Below, in pieces: positions 8,963 to 16,870 of a DNA stretch of 64,000 nt; within the stretch, counting starts at the first letter, position 1; the number at the start of each line of letters is the position of its first letter. Source of the DNA: Fibrobacter sp. UWB11 (GTDB lineage Bacteria > Fibrobacterota > Fibrobacteria > Fibrobacterales > Fibrobacteraceae); the NCBI RefSeq assembly GCF_900143015.1, contig NZ_FSRT01000001.1, positions 1,550,001-1,614,000 on the forward strand, read 5' to 3'. Under the pieces are notes generated by a model. That model was not told the DNA's origin. It did not search any database and saw only the letters and a list, made by a program, of their open reading frames with translations. The position numbers and the translations under genes were made by a program.

Positions 8963-10381
8963 CTAGAACTGGAAATAAAGGAACGGATTGTAGCTCTGGG
9001 TAAAGAGCGCAAGCGTTGCCAAAATAAACAAAGCCAGAGCCAAAAGCGACTTTTTAAACGAGACTTCTACGCACCAGTCATAACTGCGGTACTTCCAGAA
9101 CGAGAATAGTCCCGCAAGAGCCATGAACACAACGCAAGTCGGCGTGAAAATTTCAGCAGACAAAATAACATCAGAAGCGGCCGTAGCGCCAAGGCCAAGC
9201 ATATTCTTCCACATGCGGACGGCATCGCCAATAGAATCTGCACGGAAAAGCACCCAGCCAAAGAGCACAATCACCTGAGTCAAAAGAATCTGCACCACAC
9301 GCGGAGCCTTGTAATACCAAGCATTCTTGTTATTCGCACGTTCAACAATCATGAAAAAGGCGTGGTAAAGCCCCCAGCACACGAATGTCCAGTTGGCGCC
9401 ATGCCAAACACCGCTCACAAACATCACAAGGAAAAGGTTGAAGTACATGCGACCCGTCGGCACGCGGTTTCCGCCCAGCGGGATGTACAGATAATCGCGG
9501 AACCAGCTCGTGAGGGAAATATGCCAGCGCTTCCAGAAGTCCGTAATGCTGACAGAGCGGTACGGGCCGTTGAAGTTACGCGGGAAATGGAACCCGAGCA
9601 TAAGGCCAAGACCAATCGCCATATTCGAGTATGCCGAGAAGTCAAAATAAATCTGGAACATGTAGGCTAGCGAGCCCCACCAGCTATTGATGACGCCCGG
9701 AGCATCCGCCGCAAAAACGCGGTCTGCGATAATGCCCACCTGATTTGCAAGGAAAATCTTTTCGACAAAGCCGAAACAGAAAAACGCAATACCGCGAACA
9801 AAGTTTTCGAGCGTATGCGTACGAGTTTCAAGTTCTTCGGCAACCGTATTGTAACGCACAATCGGGCCCGCAACAAGTTGCGGGAAAAGCGCCACATAGC
9901 AAGCGAAAGTCGCAAAATTCTTGACCGGAGGAGCGGTGCCGCGCCATACGTCAATCGCATAACTCATGGACTGGAACGAGTAGAACGAAATACCCACCGG
10001 CAAAAGCACGGTCATAATCGAGAACGGCTCACAGCCCAGCATGGTCGCAAAATCATTCACAATCCCCATGCCAAACATATAATACTTGAAGAATCCGAGC
10101 GCACCAAGGTTTACTGCAATTGCAGCCCCAAGCGCCACGTTCCGTTGCAACTTAGATGCACCCGGAGCCGAAATAAAACGCCCAGCTACATACACCACCA
10201 AGGTGCAGCCGAACATGAGGAACACAAGCCACGGTTCCAGCCAGCCGTAAAAAACGTAGCTGAAAATGGTAATGAACAAGTTCAAGAACGAATGCTTGGC
10301 CCCGAGCTTGAACAGAACAAAGTAGCCAACCAAAAAGGTCGGCAAGAAGTAGAAAAGAAAGATTTGGGAAGAGAAGACCAT
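8963..10381 (-). CDS. MBOAT-family O-acyltransferase (AlgI/DltB-like)
   Basis: The protein has 472 residues and many membrane spans. Conserved MBOAT features are LPVGISFYSFQSMSYAIDV, FPQLVAGPIVRY, DFSAYSNMAIGLGLMLGF, FWKRWHISLTSWFRDYLYI, and the WHGANW motif with the catalytic His. Proteins of this type (AlgI, PatA, DltB) move acetyl or alanyl groups across the inner membrane onto extracytoplasmic polysaccharide or peptidoglycan. The upstream gene, three bases away, encodes a small exported protein that could be a partner. No SGNH/AlgJ-type transferase is beside this copy; two are beside the second MBOAT gene at 45067-46917. The target glycan is unknown. Confidence 0.93.
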   Translation of the reverse strand: MVFSSQIFLFYFLPTFLVGYFVLFKLGAKHSFLNLFITIFSYVFYGWLEPWLVFLMFGCTLVVYVAGRFISAPGASKLQRNVALGAAIAVNLGALGFFKYYMFGMGIVNDFATMLGCEPFSIMTVLLPVGISFYSFQSMSYAIDVWRGTAPPVKNFATFACYVALFPQLVAGPIVRYNTVAEELETRTHTLENFVRGIAFFCFGFVEKIFLANQVGIIADRVFAADAPGVINSWWGSLAYMFQIYFDFSAYSNMAIGLGLMLGFHFPRNFNGPYRSVSITDFWKRWHISLTSWFRDYLYIPLGGNRVPTGRMYFNLFLVMFVSGVWHGANWTFVCWGLYHAFFMIVERANNKNAWYYKAPRVVQILLTQVIVLFGWVLFRADSIGDAVRMWKNMLGLGATAASDVILSAEIFTPTCVVFMALAGLFSFWKYRSYDWCVEVSFKKSLLALALFILATLALFTQSYNPFLYFQF

Positions 10382-10384
10382 TAA

Positions 10385-10786
10385 TTACTCATTCACTTCA
10401 ATAGCCAAGTAGCGCGGGGATTCATCGTCAAAGTATTCGTCTTCGACAGCACCATCCCAGTTGCCTTCAAGCGGAATGAGCTTGAGCGTGTACTTCGACT
10501 TGGCCTTGAACTCGCCTACGTTGCCCTTGGACTTGTCGGCCATTTTATCCTTGACCTTGCCGCGAGCGATAAGCGGGTTGTAGACACCCACGAGAACTTC
10601 CTTGGCATCGAGCTTACCCGAAACGACCTTTGCAACCTTGTACTTAAATACATAGACATAGCTGTACAGGTCATTGCTCGGCATTTTGCCCGGAATTTCG
10701 GTCAAACGCCCTTCAATGGTGATCGGGTCGGCGGCAAACACAAAAGCGGCCGCAAGGAACAGAGAAAGTATGATTTTCTTAAGCAT
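10385..10786 (-). CDS. Small exported protein, unknown function
   Basis: The protein has 133 residues. The signal peptide MLKKIILSLFLAAAFVFA is cut before ADPITIEG. The start was set at the ATG at 10786 because the longer frame adds 12 residues ahead of a clean signal peptide. The mature part is Lys/Tyr/Val rich with strand-like alternation and ends in RYLAIEVNE. The stop is three bases before the MBOAT start, so the two form an operon; a periplasmic role in glycan acylation is inference only. The start has no Shine-Dalgarno and TATTTT lies six bases upstream. Confidence 0.7.
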   Translation of the reverse strand: MLKKIILSLFLAAAFVFAADPITIEGRLTEIPGKMPSNDLYSYVYVFKYKVAKVVSGKLDAKEVLVGVYNPLIARGKVKDKMADKSKGNVGEFKAKSKYTLKLIPLEGNWDGAVEDEYFDDESPRYLAIEVNE

Positions 10787-10792
10787 AAGATT

Positions 10793-10798
10793 AAAATA
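10793..10798 (-). promoter_or_regulatory. Predicted -10 box (TATTTT), leaderless arrangement
   Basis: TATTTT, then AATCTT, then the ATG at 10786. No Shine-Dalgarno. Confidence 0.4.
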
Positions 10799-10940
10799 GT
10801 AAAAAAAATGCGGAACGCCCACTTAGTAAGCGGGAAACGCCCACAAAATGTATTAGGAGAAATTATCGTTCCTATCGCGACGTTCCAGGATGACAGCATC
10901 ATCAAAACAATTATTTTTCCTTCAAAAAGTTCATAAAACA

Positions 10941-10959
10941 GAAATTTAGTCTAAATTTC
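10941..10959. promoter_or_regulatory. Perfect 9+9 inverted repeat upstream of ilvB
   Basis: GAAATTTAG-T-CTAAATTTC. The length and symmetry suit a dimeric regulator operator, but it lies about 215 bases before ilvB in AT-rich DNA, so chance is possible. Confidence 0.35.
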
Positions 10960-11173
10960 ATCAATTTTTACTTTATTCAAAGTGTGATTTTTCAAAATTT
11001 AACTAAAATTTTTCAATTTTCATACCAAAACAGGTCGTTTCAAAATAAAATTTCACTAAAAATTTCAAAAAATTTCACAAAAGTCAGTCTTTACCTCTTG
11101 CCACCCTCAAAAATTACTCCTATATTTCAACCTATCTAAATTTTCATCTATTTTTTAAAAGACAGGATAAATT

Positions 11174-12892
11174 ATGGCAAATAAGACCTTAAGTGGTGCC
11201 GAAGTGATTATCGAATGCCTCAAGCGTGAAGGCGTTGATACTATTTTCGGCTATCCCGGTGGATCGGCCATTCCGATGTTCGATGCCATCCTCGACTCCA
11301 GCATCAAAGTTGTGCTCAGCCGTCATGAACAGGGCGCAACCCACATGGCTGACGGTTATGCCCGCCAGACCGGTAAGGTCGGTGTAGCTCTTGTCACTAG
11401 CGGTCCGGGTGCAACGAACACGTTTACAGGTATTTATACAGCTCTCATGGATTCTAGCCCGATCGTCGTGCTCACGGCACAGACGACGACTCCGAACTTG
11501 GGCAAGGACGCTTTCCAGGAATGCGATACGAGCGGTATGACTTTTGCAACCGTCAAGCATTCTTACTTGGTGAAGGACACGAATGACCTCCCGCGCGTGA
11601 TGAAGGAAGCTTTCCACATCGCACGTACAGGCCGTCCGGGTCCGGTGCTTATTGACCTCCCGAAAGACGTGACTGCAGGCCCCTGCACCGCTCCGTTCAC
11701 GGATCAGATGGACCTTCCGGGTTACAAGATTCCGACCTACGCTTCTACAGAAAGCGTTGAAAAGGCCGCTGAATACCTCAAGAACTCCAAGAAGCCGCTT
11801 TTGCTCGTGGGCCACGGAGCCATGATTTCTGGCGCACACCGCCAGGTGAAGGAACTCGCCGAAAAGCTCGGCGCTCCGGTAGCATGTACAATGCTTGGCC
11901 TCGGCGCATTCCCGACTGACCATGAACTTTCTCTCGGCATGCTCGGCATGCACGGTACAATTTACGCCAACAAGGCTGTCCTCGAATGCGACTTGATCCT
12001 TTCGATCGGTAGCCGTTGGGACGACCGCATTACCGGTAAGCTCAGCGAATTCTGCAAGAACGCCGTGAAGATGCACATCGACATCGACCCAGCCGAAGAA
12101 GGCAAGGTGTTGCAGCCGGATGTGTTCATGTGCGGTGACGCGAAGCTCGTCTTGGAACAGCTCCTCCCGATGGTGAACAAGCTTGATACCGCCGACTGGA
12201 TCAAGACTTGCCAGACCTGGAAGAAGCGCTATCCGCTTACCTACGCCAAGCAGGGCGGCCTCCGTATGCAGCACATCGTTGCTACCGTGAGCGAACTGAC
12301 GCAGGGCAAGGCAATTGTCACGACAGACGTGGGCCAGCACCAGATGTGGGTTGCACAGTTCTTCCACATCAACTATCCGCGTCAGCTCCACTCCAGCGGT
12401 GGCGCAGGCACGATGGGCTTTGGCTTCCCTGCTGCTATCGGTGCCGCATTCGGCAACGAAACCGGTTGGCCGGTTTGCAGCTTCAGCGGTGACGGTGGTT
12501 TCCAGATGACCGAAGCAGAACTTGCAACGGCAGCCATCCACAAACTCCCCATCAAGATTTTCGTGATGGACAACAAGTACCTCGGCATGGTGCGCCAGTG
12601 GCAGGAACTCTTCTACGACCACCGCTATTCCAGCGTGGACATGAAGGGCAACCCGGACTTCGTGAAGCTCGCCGAAGCTTACGGCATCCCGGGTCTCCGT
12701 ATCAAGCGCCCGGCCGACGCCGAACGCGTGATCCAGAAGGCTTTGGACTACAACGACGGCCCGATCCTCATCCACTGCGAATGCGAAAAGGAAGACAACG
12801 TGTTCCCGATGATTCCGGCAGGCGCTCCGATCACTAGCATGATCACCGAACAGCCGAAGACGCAGCTCGAAAAACCCACCGGATCGACGTAA
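11174..12892 (+). CDS. ilvB: Acetolactate synthase large subunit
   Basis: The protein has 572 residues, the usual length for the catalytic AHAS subunit. It condenses two pyruvates, or pyruvate with 2-oxobutyrate, in the first common step of Val/Leu/Ile synthesis. Seen in order: N-terminal TPP Pyr domain with YPGGSAIPMFDA and the catalytic Glu in VLSRHEQGATHMADGYAR; a central FAD/NAD-like domain (about 195-330); and a C-terminal PP domain with GDGGFQMTEAELATA followed by MDNKYLGMVRQWQELFY, where Mg-TPP binds. ilvN follows 15 bases later. The ATG has a weak AGGA upstream. The long promoter region is described separately. Confidence 0.97.
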   Translation: MANKTLSGAEVIIECLKREGVDTIFGYPGGSAIPMFDAILDSSIKVVLSRHEQGATHMADGYARQTGKVGVALVTSGPGATNTFTGIYTALMDSSPIVVLTAQTTTPNLGKDAFQECDTSGMTFATVKHSYLVKDTNDLPRVMKEAFHIARTGRPGPVLIDLPKDVTAGPCTAPFTDQMDLPGYKIPTYASTESVEKAAEYLKNSKKPLLLVGHGAMISGAHRQVKELAEKLGAPVACTMLGLGAFPTDHELSLGMLGMHGTIYANKAVLECDLILSIGSRWDDRITGKLSEFCKNAVKMHIDIDPAEEGKVLQPDVFMCGDAKLVLEQLLPMVNKLDTADWIKTCQTWKKRYPLTYAKQGGLRMQHIVATVSELTQGKAIVTTDVGQHQMWVAQFFHINYPRQLHSSGGAGTMGFGFPAAIGAAFGNETGWPVCSFSGDGGFQMTEAELATAAIHKLPIKIFVMDNKYLGMVRQWQELFYDHRYSSVDMKGNPDFVKLAEAYGIPGLRIKRPADAERVIQKALDYNDGPILIHCECEKEDNVFPMIPAGAPITSMITEQPKTQLEKPTGST

Positions 12893-12907
12893 TAGGAGAA
12901 TTAGAAA

Positions 12908-13402
12908 ATGAAAGATATTGCACATTCTATTAGCTTGTTAGTGGCAAACCGCCCGGGCGTGCTCGTGCGTATTGCACTCGTGTTCTCCCGCCGTGGCTAC
13001 AACATCGATTCTCTCGTCGTCTCCCCCACGCTCGACCCGAACTTCAGCCGCATGAACATCATCGCTCACGGCAATCCCGAAATCTTGATGCAGATCATCA
13101 AGCAGCTCGAGAAGCTCGTGGACGTGGTACAGGCCAAGGACCATACCGGTACGGACGCCGTGGAAAAGGAACTCGCCCTCATCAAGGTTCGTTGCACTGC
13201 AGAACAGCGCACCGAAATCTTGCAGCTTTGCGACCATTTCCATGCCAACACGGTGGATATGACGATGACGTCCATGATTATCCAGATTACGGGCAACAGC
13301 CAGAAGGTCGATACCCTCAAGAGCTTGTTGCAGAAGTTCGAAATCGTGGAATACATCCGCACGGGCAAGGTCATCATGCTCCGCGGTGAAGATAAAACGT
13401 AG
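12908..13402 (+). CDS. ilvN: Acetolactate synthase small (regulatory) subunit
   Basis: The protein has 164 residues. An N-terminal ACT domain (residues 4-80: HSISLLVANRPGVLVRIALVFSRRGYNIDSLVVSPT) is followed by the C-terminal IlvN domain with two conserved stretches, VRCTAEQRTEI and VEYIRTGKVIMLRGE. The subunit activates IlvB and makes it sensitive to valine feedback. A GGAG Shine-Dalgarno lies eight bases before the ATG. A repeat touches the stop codon and an intrinsic terminator follows. Confidence 0.97.
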   Translation: MKDIAHSISLLVANRPGVLVRIALVFSRRGYNIDSLVVSPTLDPNFSRMNIIAHGNPEILMQIIKQLEKLVDVVQAKDHTGTDAVEKELALIKVRCTAEQRTEILQLCDHFHANTVDMTMTSMIIQITGNSQKVDTLKSLLQKFEIVEYIRTGKVIMLRGEDKT

Positions 13403-13455
13403 TTCGCGACTTCGTCGCAGTTACTAGTTATTAGTTAATAGTTACTAGTTAAGAG
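13401..13455. repeat. Interspersed palindromic repeat, TAGT/ACTA family (copy 3)
   Basis: The hairpin GCGAC-ttc-GTCGC (13406-13418) is followed by tandem TTACTAGTTA/TTAGTTAA words. It begins at the ilvN stop codon. The hairpin has the same five-pair, three-base-loop form as copies 1 and 2 but a different sequence. Confidence 0.6.
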
Positions 13456-13469
13456 AACTTAATTACAAA

Positions 13470-13500
13470 AGACGCTCGGGAAACCGGGCGTTTTTTCTTT
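13470..13500 (+). terminator. Intrinsic terminator of ilvBN
   Basis: GACGCTCGG-GAAA-CCGGGCG hairpin followed by TTTTTTCTTTT. Confidence 0.85.
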
Positions 13501-13590
13501 TGCCCCCTCTATATGCAACGGATGCAACAAAAACGTTCAGAGACAATCACAAAAAAAGCCCAAAATTTCGCTTTATATTCCAAAACAAAC

Positions 13591-13624
13591 TATATTAGCA
13601 TACGGTAATAAACAAGTAAGGAGG
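13591..13624 (+). promoter_or_regulatory. Predicted -10 box and strong Shine-Dalgarno for the lipoprotein/radical SAM operon
   Basis: TATATT at 13591-13596 is a likely -10. AAGGAGGA at 13618-13625 lies at good distance before the ATG at 13632. Unlike many neighbours, this gene has a clear leader. Confidence 0.55.
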
Positions 13625-13631
13625 AAAAATT

Positions 13632-14189
13632 ATGAAAATCGAAAAGAAGAAGGTTACCGGAAATTCACGTCTGTCTAGTGCCACTAAGGTTGGTGTTGCC
13701 TCAGTGCTTGGCATGTCCACCGTTTTTATGAGCGGATGTTTAAGCGATGCTGAAAGTGGTCAAGTTATGGGCCCAGCAAACGAGCCGAATAGCAGCGACG
13801 CCTCCCAAACTCCGGAAATACAGTCCAGTTCCTCAGTAGCCGATATTCCACTGAGCCACGAACGCCTTAGCAGCGAAGCCATCGAAGTGCTTTCTTCTTC
13901 GTCTGTACAAACGCCGAGCAGTTCTCCTGTTGCGCCAATTCAAAGCAGTTCGTCAGAAGAAATCGTCAGCAGCTCATCCGAAAGTTCCAGCAGCACATTT
14001 GTCGAAAAGCCCCGCAGTTCGTCGAGCGTCAAGGAAGAATCTAGCAGTTCCACAGAAGTTGTTCCACCATGGCCAAGAGATTGCAACAAAATTGATTCCA
14101 TGGGCGTCAACGTCATTATGTGCCATGACGACGATGATTTTCCGCTAGTGAGCATGGTTTCGACATACGAGATGTTCGACAACGTTTAA
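13632..14189 (+). CDS. Serine-rich lipoprotein, candidate radical SAM substrate (1 of 2)
   Basis: The protein has 185 residues. The N-terminus MKIEKKKVTGNSRLSSATK is unusually long and basic before the hydrophobic core, which ends in lipobox MSGC (Cys36). Residues 64-141 are a poly-Ser linker with SSS(S) blocks and the segment HERLSSEAIEVLSS. The C-terminal tail (about 145-185) has Cys151 and Cys164, an HDDDD run and SMVSTYEMFDNV at the very end. The next gene repeats the same plan: MKIEKKKV start, ERLSSEAIE segment, two tail cysteines and a final SMV(S/T)T(Y/F)E. Two tandem small proteins next to a radical SAM/SPASM enzyme suggest a modified substrate anchored at the membrane and displayed on a flexible stalk. 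That function is inference. Confidence 0.8.
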   Translation: MKIEKKKVTGNSRLSSATKVGVASVLGMSTVFMSGCLSDAESGQVMGPANEPNSSDASQTPEIQSSSSVADIPLSHERLSSEAIEVLSSSSVQTPSSSPVAPIQSSSSEEIVSSSSESSSSTFVEKPRSSSSVKEESSSSTEVVPPWPRDCNKIDSMGVNVIMCHDDDDFPLVSMVSTYEMFDNV

Positions 14190-14213
14190 AAATCGCTATT
14201 GCTAAGAGTAACC

Positions 14214-14852
14214 ATGAAAATCGAGAAGAAAAAAGTCGTCAAGAGCTCAAAATTGAGCAATTTTGCCAAAAGTGCCGTCGCAACGGCCCTTGGAATTGCA
14301 GCATCCTTCGGAACGACCGCCTGCGACGACAGCATTTCTGCAACAGGCAGCGCCAATAAAACGCAAGAACCAGAACCGACATGCGGTGAAGTCGCATGCG
14401 GAGATCAATTCAGCAGTTCAAGCTATACCGACATTCCTTCTAGCGGAGAGCGCCTCAGCAGCGAAGCCATCGAAGCACTTTCATCCGCAAAACAACCGAG
14501 CAGTTCTTCAATAGACACCCCGATTTCCTCGGGAGTACCTCATATTTCCTCACCTTCATCCTCTGAACGTCTCAGCAGTTCTTCCGTCGAAAAACCAAGC
14601 AGTTCGTCTTACGAGCCTATTATAGAAGCTGGCGTTCTCCCACCGTACGAAGAATCATCTTCAAGCGAAACGCCATCAAGCTCGTCCGAGGAAAAGTCTA
14701 GTAGCAGCGAAGCCGATATCCCAGATCCACGGATTATACCTGTCATAGACACGCTCAGCCCCCGCATCCACCTCTGCGAAGACCCAAACAATCCAGGTTG
14801 CCTTATAGAAAGCATGGTGACGACATTCGAGCAGGACGACGTTCAAGCATGA
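14214..14852 (+). CDS. Serine-rich lipoprotein, candidate radical SAM substrate (2 of 2)
   Basis: The protein has 212 residues. The ATG at 14214 gives MKIEKKKVV, matching its paralog; a TTG five codons upstream was rejected. The lipobox is GTTAC (Cys37). A short region with Cys57 and Cys62 follows, then a poly-Ser linker (about 67-165) with GERLSSEAIEALSS. The tail PDPRIIPVIDTLSPR has Cys188 and Cys196 and ends SMVTTFEQDDVQA. Its TGA stop overlaps the ATG of the radical SAM gene (ATGA), so the two are translationally coupled. It is clearly paralogous to the upstream gene through N-terminus, linker segment and C-terminal motif, although the linkers have diverged. Confidence 0.8.
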   Translation: MKIEKKKVVKSSKLSNFAKSAVATALGIAASFGTTACDDSISATGSANKTQEPEPTCGEVACGDQFSSSSYTDIPSSGERLSSEAIEALSSAKQPSSSSIDTPISSGVPHISSPSSSERLSSSSVEKPSSSSYEPIIEAGVLPPYEESSSSETPSSSSEEKSSSSEADIPDPRIIPVIDTLSPRIHLCEDPNNPGCLIESMVTTFEQDDVQA

Positions 14853-15937
14853 ATTTAGTCCTTTGCCTTACAGAACAATGTAATTTACGTTGTATCTACT
14901 GCTATTACAAGGAATCGCAAGCGGACCGCAAGACGGTCATGGACGATGCGACACTTGAACAGGCAATCCGCATCGGACTGGAACGCACGATTTTCTTTAA
15001 GCAGTCGTATTTCAACATCACGTTTTTCGGTGGCGAACCACTTTTACGCAGGGACGCCATTTACAAAGGTGTCGAATTCGCTAAGGCAATTGTCGATGAT
15101 GCAATGGATAACGGCAGAATCGCACGCAATTTTAAATTGCAATTTGCGGTCAACACGAACGGCACGCTGTTCGACGATGAATTTTTCGATTTTTGTGAAA
15201 AAGAACATTTTCGCATCTTCCTATCGCTAGACGGACCGGAACACCACCACGATATTGCACGCCGCACAGTCAACAATACGGGAAGTTTCAAAGCAATAGA
15301 AAAGCACATTCCTCGATTTGCAAAACTCGGCGCTGTCGCATTAAGCACAGTCACGCGAGCGCACGTCAACACACTTTTCGAAAGCGTCAAGTGGCTGCAC
15401 GAGCAAGGATTCCAAAGCCTTACTACAAGCGTTGATTTCGATGGGAAATGGACTGGCGAAGATTTTGACAAACTCGCTTTGCAATACAAAAAAATGGCGG
15501 ACTACTGGAAAGCATGCCGTGAAAAAGGCGACAAATTTTTCCTCGGCACAATACACGACAAGATAAAAATTGCACTTATCAATTCGCGATACAGACTTTA
15601 TTCGTGCCATGTGTACAATGGAGCCATCGGTGTCGCGACAAACGGAAATATGTTCCCTTGCACACGGTTCATCACATCAAACCCAAACACCAACTATGTG
15701 CAGGGGAACGTTTTCACAGGTTTTAATGAAGCCGCCTGCGAAGAAATCCGGAACTTCTTAGACAACGACAAAAAAGAATGTGAAGGATGCGATATCCGCT
15801 ACCGCTGTTGCGCGCATGAATGCGCCTGCACAAGCTATTACACAACGGGGACAATAGAAGGAGTGTCGCCCGAAGTCTGCACGCACGAAAGAATGCTCGC
15901 AGAAATATGTGATACGTTGTTAGAAAAAATTGCTTAG
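14849..15937 (+). CDS. Radical SAM/SPASM-type protein, putative peptide/lipoprotein maturase
   Basis: The protein has 362 residues. The ATG at 14849 overlaps the previous stop and puts the 4Fe-4S motif CNLRCIYC (Cys11, Cys15, Cys18) right at the N-terminus, as normal. TFFGGEPLL is the GGEP SAM-binding motif. AVNTNGTL and FLSLDGPEHHHD are further barrel motifs. The C-terminal third has SPASM-like auxiliary cluster cysteines: YSCHVYNGAIGVATNGNMFPC, then CEGCDIRYRCC, HECAC and a late Cys. Such enzymes modify ribosomally made peptides (thioether, C-C or epimerised links) or activate sulfatases as anSMEs. Coupling to two small lipoproteins, and no sulfatase here, favours a maturase. The exact reaction is unknown. 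Confidence 0.88.
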   Translation: MNLVLCLTEQCNLRCIYCYYKESQADRKTVMDDATLEQAIRIGLERTIFFKQSYFNITFFGGEPLLRRDAIYKGVEFAKAIVDDAMDNGRIARNFKLQFAVNTNGTLFDDEFFDFCEKEHFRIFLSLDGPEHHHDIARRTVNNTGSFKAIEKHIPRFAKLGAVALSTVTRAHVNTLFESVKWLHEQGFQSLTTSVDFDGKWTGEDFDKLALQYKKMADYWKACREKGDKFFLGTIHDKIKIALINSRYRLYSCHVYNGAIGVATNGNMFPCTRFITSNPNTNYVQGNVFTGFNEAACEEIRNFLDNDKKECEGCDIRYRCCAHECACTSYYTTGTIEGVSPEVCTHERMLAEICDTLLEKIA

Positions 15938-16070
15938 GAGGAAACCGGGCTCATGAGCCCCAATTTTACACCTAAGTATGCATTTCAGCGCTTATTTTTC
16001 CCTAAAATTCACCCAAAATACATTTTATCAAAAAGAAATATTAGAAGTAAATAAAACAAATACCAGTTGT

Positions 16071-16076
16071 TATATT
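16071..16076 (+). promoter_or_regulatory. Predicted -10 box (TATATT), leaderless arrangement
   Basis: TATATT, then eight bases, then the ATG at 16085. No Shine-Dalgarno. It lies in the 147-base gap after the radical SAM gene, so the three downstream genes may be transcribed separately. Confidence 0.45.
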
Positions 16077-16084
16077 TGTGACCA

Positions 16085-16870
16085 ATGAAAACCTGGTCTT
16101 TGATTTTATTGCTATGTATTTCGGCTTTCTGCGCCATACCAAACGGAACGATTCCGGACAACGGAAGCGAAATTCACGATACCGTTTACGTGGAGCAAAT
16201 CATTCGCGATACCGTTTATATTCCTATAAAATCAAGAACAGACACCATCTACTATACCAAAAACACATGTTGCGCCCCAACTAAAGAAAATCCACTCGGA
16301 TTGGACACTACAAAATACCTCCGCAACGACACAAACTACACCCATCATCTCATTTATTTGCACTTCGATCTCATTTCAATCCCGTGGCTCATAGACACTT
16401 CATTTACTTCGGTAGGTGGAAATATCGAATTTTCGACAAGCCGCAAAAACTCGGCCATATTAAATTTCCGCTACAGCAAAATGTCACTTAACAACTCCAT
16501 ATACGAAGGCAATATTTCGCAAAAAGACATTGGCTTAGGCTACCGCCATTACTTTAGACCCTCAAAATACAGCTTTTATTTCGATGTAGGTGGAAACTGG
16601 CTTATACGCAAATACGACTATATAAACACTTGGGACGACAAACCCTATTTGCACAACGACAGGCCACATTCTCGACACGATACAGCAACATTATTCGCGC
16701 CATACTTGCATGCAGGCCACGCATTTAGAGGGGAACGAGCCACATTCGGAATTGAATACGGAATCTCGTATGGGGCATCCGACAAGGACTTGCTCCAAAA
16801 AGAAATCTCCTACATTTCAGCAGGCGTCCAACTTGATTTGAGATTGAATATTGGCGTGGGGATTTTCTAA
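16085..16870 (+). CDS. Exported barrel-like protein with DT(V/I)Y repeats (1 of 3)
   Basis: The protein has 261 residues. A signal peptide MKTWSLILLLCISAFC is followed by a periodic segment (HDTVYVEQ, RDTVYIPI, TDTIYYTK), then a Cys-Cys pair (TCCAP), then a strand-rich region with aromatic alternation (YRHYFRPSKYSFYFDVGGNW) ending VQLDLRLNIGVGIF, typical of outer-membrane barrels. The TAA stop overlaps the next ATG by one base (TAATG). No named family is recognised. Position after the radical SAM/lipoprotein unit hints at a surface-related function, but a link is not shown. Confidence 0.7.
   Translation: MKTWSLILLLCISAFCAIPNGTIPDNGSEIHDTVYVEQIIRDTVYIPIKSRTDTIYYTKNTCCAPTKENPLGLDTTKYLRNDTNYTHHLIYLHFDLISIPWLIDTSFTSVGGNIEFSTSRKNSAILNFRYSKMSLNNSIYEGNISQKDIGLGYRHYFRPSKYSFYFDVGGNWLIRKYDYINTWDDKPYLHNDRPHSRHDTATLFAPYLHAGHAFRGERATFGIEYGISYGASDKDLLQKEISYISAGVQLDLRLNIGVGIF

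Larger units (their letters stand above)
10787..11173. other. AT-rich intergenic region between divergent MBOAT operon and ilvBN
   Basis: This 387-base gap holds the minus-strand promoter above, a fragment resembling the CAGGATGACA repeat end (about 10879-10901), a perfect 9+9 palindrome at 10941-10959, and several AAATTT-rich stretches. The last 50 bases contain CTATATTTC (about 11119-11127), a possible -10 for ilvB, which leaves a leader of about 45 bases. No leader peptide rich in branched-chain codons and no T-box pattern was recognised. Confidence 0.5.

Noticed and set aside
11189-12925. 578-residue open frame antisense to ilvB
   Set aside because: It mirrors a highly conserved gene with strong codon bias, starts at no Shine-Dalgarno and has Cys/His-rich shadow composition.
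14849-15937. Sulfatase-maturating enzyme (anSME)
   Set aside because: No sulfatase in the window and tight coupling to two small lipoproteins; not excluded, but less likely.
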